This document shows, piece after piece, positions 5,273 to 6,310 of a stretch of 6,310 nt of DNA. The position numbers and the translations under genes were made by a program. The stretch comes from Pseudomonadota bacterium (GTDB lineage Bacteria > Myxococcota > Polyangia > Polyangiales > Polyangiaceae). The DNA lies in assembly GCA_023419055.1 (NCBI GenBank), contig JAEZYO010000421.1:1-6310 (forward strand), read 5' to 3'. The notes below the pieces were generated by a model. That model saw nothing but the letters and a program-made list of their open reading frames with translations, had not been told where the DNA came from and did not search any database. Position 1 is the stretch's first letter. Every line of letters begins with the position of its first letter.

Positions 5273-6310
5273 ATGGCCGTTCCTCAGTTCACCCAGCTCG
5301 AGCGCCACACGCGCGCCGAAGCGCGAGTGGGCACGAGCCTGTGCAAGAAGTGGCGACTCGATCGCCTGCTCGGCACGGGCGGCATGGCCTGCGTCTTCGC
5401 CGCGACTCACCACAACGGGAGCCGTGTGGCGATCAAGATGCTGCATGCGGAACTTTCCGACTCGCAGGACATCCGCGAGCGCTTCCTGGAAGAAGGCTAC
5501 GCCGCGAACCGCGTCGGCCCTCCGGGCGTCGTCACGGTGCTCGACGAAGGCGTGAGCGAGGACGGCTCCGTCTTCCTCGTCATGGAGCTGCTCGAGGGGC
5601 AGACGCTGGAGCAGCTCTGCTCGCTGCGGCGGCCGCTGCAGTTCGGCGAGGCGCTGCGCGTCGCCGACGAGGTGCTCTCCGTGCTCGAGCGCGCTCACCG
5701 GAACGGCGTGATTCACCGCGACATCAAGCCCGAGAACGTGTTCGTCACGACGCGCGGCGAGATCCGTCTACTCGATTTCGGCATCGCTCGGATGAGCGAG
5801 TCCCGCCGCACCCACCCGACCGAGATCGGCTCGGCGATGGGCACGCCCGTCTTCATGCCGCCGGAGCAGGCGCGCGGGCGCTGGGAAACCATCGACGGTC
5901 GAACGGATCTGTGGGCGCTCGGCGCCACCTTGTTCTGGGCGCTCTCCGGCCATTTCGTGCACGAGGCGTTCACGGTGAACGAAGAGCTCTTGCTGGCGAT
6001 GACGGAGCCGGCGCGATCCCTCGGCGCGGTCTTGCCCGGAGCGCCGCCCGAGATCGTGGAGCTCGTCGATCGCGCGCTCGCCTTCGCGCCCGGCGATCGC
6101 TTCCCCGACGCGACGGCCATGCGCGCAGCCGTCGAGGAAGTGCGCGAACGGCTCACGCTGTTCGAAGAGTATCCGACGCTGATCCCCGGCGCGGAAGCGT
6201 CCATCCCCCTGGCGAACGCTCCGGAGCACCGAGCCTCGGAGGCCGCTTCCTACGTGCGCCCGCTGCTCGCGCTCCCGAGCTCGATGCGGCGACCGAAGCT
6301 GCTCCTGGCG
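5273..6310 (+). CDS. Hanks-type Ser/Thr protein kinase, cut by the right edge
   Basis: The 346 residues in the window contain a complete kinase domain, about 28-293. Visible motifs: glycine-rich loop G34-T-G36-G37-M-A-C-V41; ATP-anchoring K55 in VAIK; helix-C Glu, probably E74; catalytic loop H148-R-D150-I-K152-P-E-N155; D168-F-G170; P-P-E198-Q-A at the end of the activation segment; D212 of helix F; and R276 in GDRF. All catalytic residues are present, so it should be an active RD-type kinase phosphorylating Ser/Thr. RFLEEGYAANRVG resembles kinases common in Polyangiales-type myxobacteria. After a roughly 45-residue linker the sequence reaches RRPKLLLA at the edge, which looks like the cytoplasmic border of a transmembrane helix; an extracellular or periplasmic sensor part probably follows. 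The ATG at 5273 is the first in frame after a TGA at 5255-5257, with only a weak AGG nearby. Partners and substrates are unknown. Confidence 0.93.
   Translation, partial: MAVPQFTQLERHTRAEARVGTSLCKKWRLDRLLGTGGMACVFAATHHNGSRVAIKMLHAELSDSQDIRERFLEEGYAANRVGPPGVVTVLDEGVSEDGSVFLVMELLEGQTLEQLCSLRRPLQFGEALRVADEVLSVLERAHRNGVIHRDIKPENVFVTTRGEIRLLDFGIARMSESRRTHPTEIGSAMGTPVFMPPEQARGRWETIDGRTDLWALGATLFWALSGHFVHEAFTVNEELLLAMTEPARSLGAVLPGAPPEIVELVDRALAFAPGDRFPDATAMRAAVEEVRERLTLFEEYPTLIPGAEASIPLANAPEHRASEAASYVRPLLALPSSMRRPKLLLA

Noticed and set aside
4814..5716. Minus-strand open frame of 300 codons spanning the DUF2905 gene and the start of the kinase
   Set aside because: It crosses two well-supported genes and an intergenic gap in a different frame, and has no domain features.
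5713..6204. Ser-rich open frame antisense to the kinase
   Set aside because: Its composition is that of a reversed kinase gene in GC-rich DNA. The plus-strand kinase motifs are complete.
1..6310. A new multi-gene defence, mobile or biosynthetic system
   Set aside because: Neighbouring genes alternate in strand, belong to common unrelated families, and show no shared regulation, repeats of mobile elements or CRISPR structure.

Overview
The window is GC-rich DNA with strong G/C bias at third codon positions. It carries a Hanks-type Ser/Thr protein kinase and a secreted von Willebrand factor A (vWA) protein among housekeeping metabolic genes. This combination suggests a large-genome member of the Myxococcota, probably of the Polyangiales type. 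That placement is inferred from gene content and composition; no marker gene is present to prove it.

Layout, left to right. Positions 1-569 (minus strand, running off the left edge) hold the N-terminal part of an exported vWA-domain protein. A 404-base gap with no convincing gene follows. Then comes a complete glutathione reductase gene (974-2314, plus). It converges on an integral-membrane acyl-CoA/lipid desaturase (2524-3513, minus). The 209 bases between them contain a perfect 10-bp hairpin just past the desaturase stop, and what may be the frameshifted remnant of a small Cys-containing protein. The desaturase is divergent from a Gfo/Idh/MocA-family oxidoreductase (3801-4883, plus). Their shared 287-base intergenic region has several short perfect palindromes, one of them immediately upstream of the oxidoreductase start. 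The oxidoreductase overlaps tail-to-tail by 26 bases with a small DUF2905 membrane protein (4858-5073, minus, GTG start). Last is a Ser/Thr protein kinase (5273 to the right edge, plus), cut off just as a probable transmembrane helix begins.

Every gene alternates in strand with its neighbour, so no two genes here form an operon and no shared pathway is evident. Glutathione reductase maintains reduced glutathione, the desaturase adjusts membrane fluidity, the oxidoreductase probably acts on a sugar or cyclitol, and the kinase and vWA protein have signalling and surface roles. I found no CRISPR array, insertion sequence, RNA gene, toxin-antitoxin pair or phage-defence cassette, and nothing that amounts to a new multi-gene system. 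The observations most worth checking are the possible broken small gene at 2306-2460, the changed NADPH-phosphate pocket of the glutathione reductase, the palindrome at 3767-3785, and the identity of the vWA protein.
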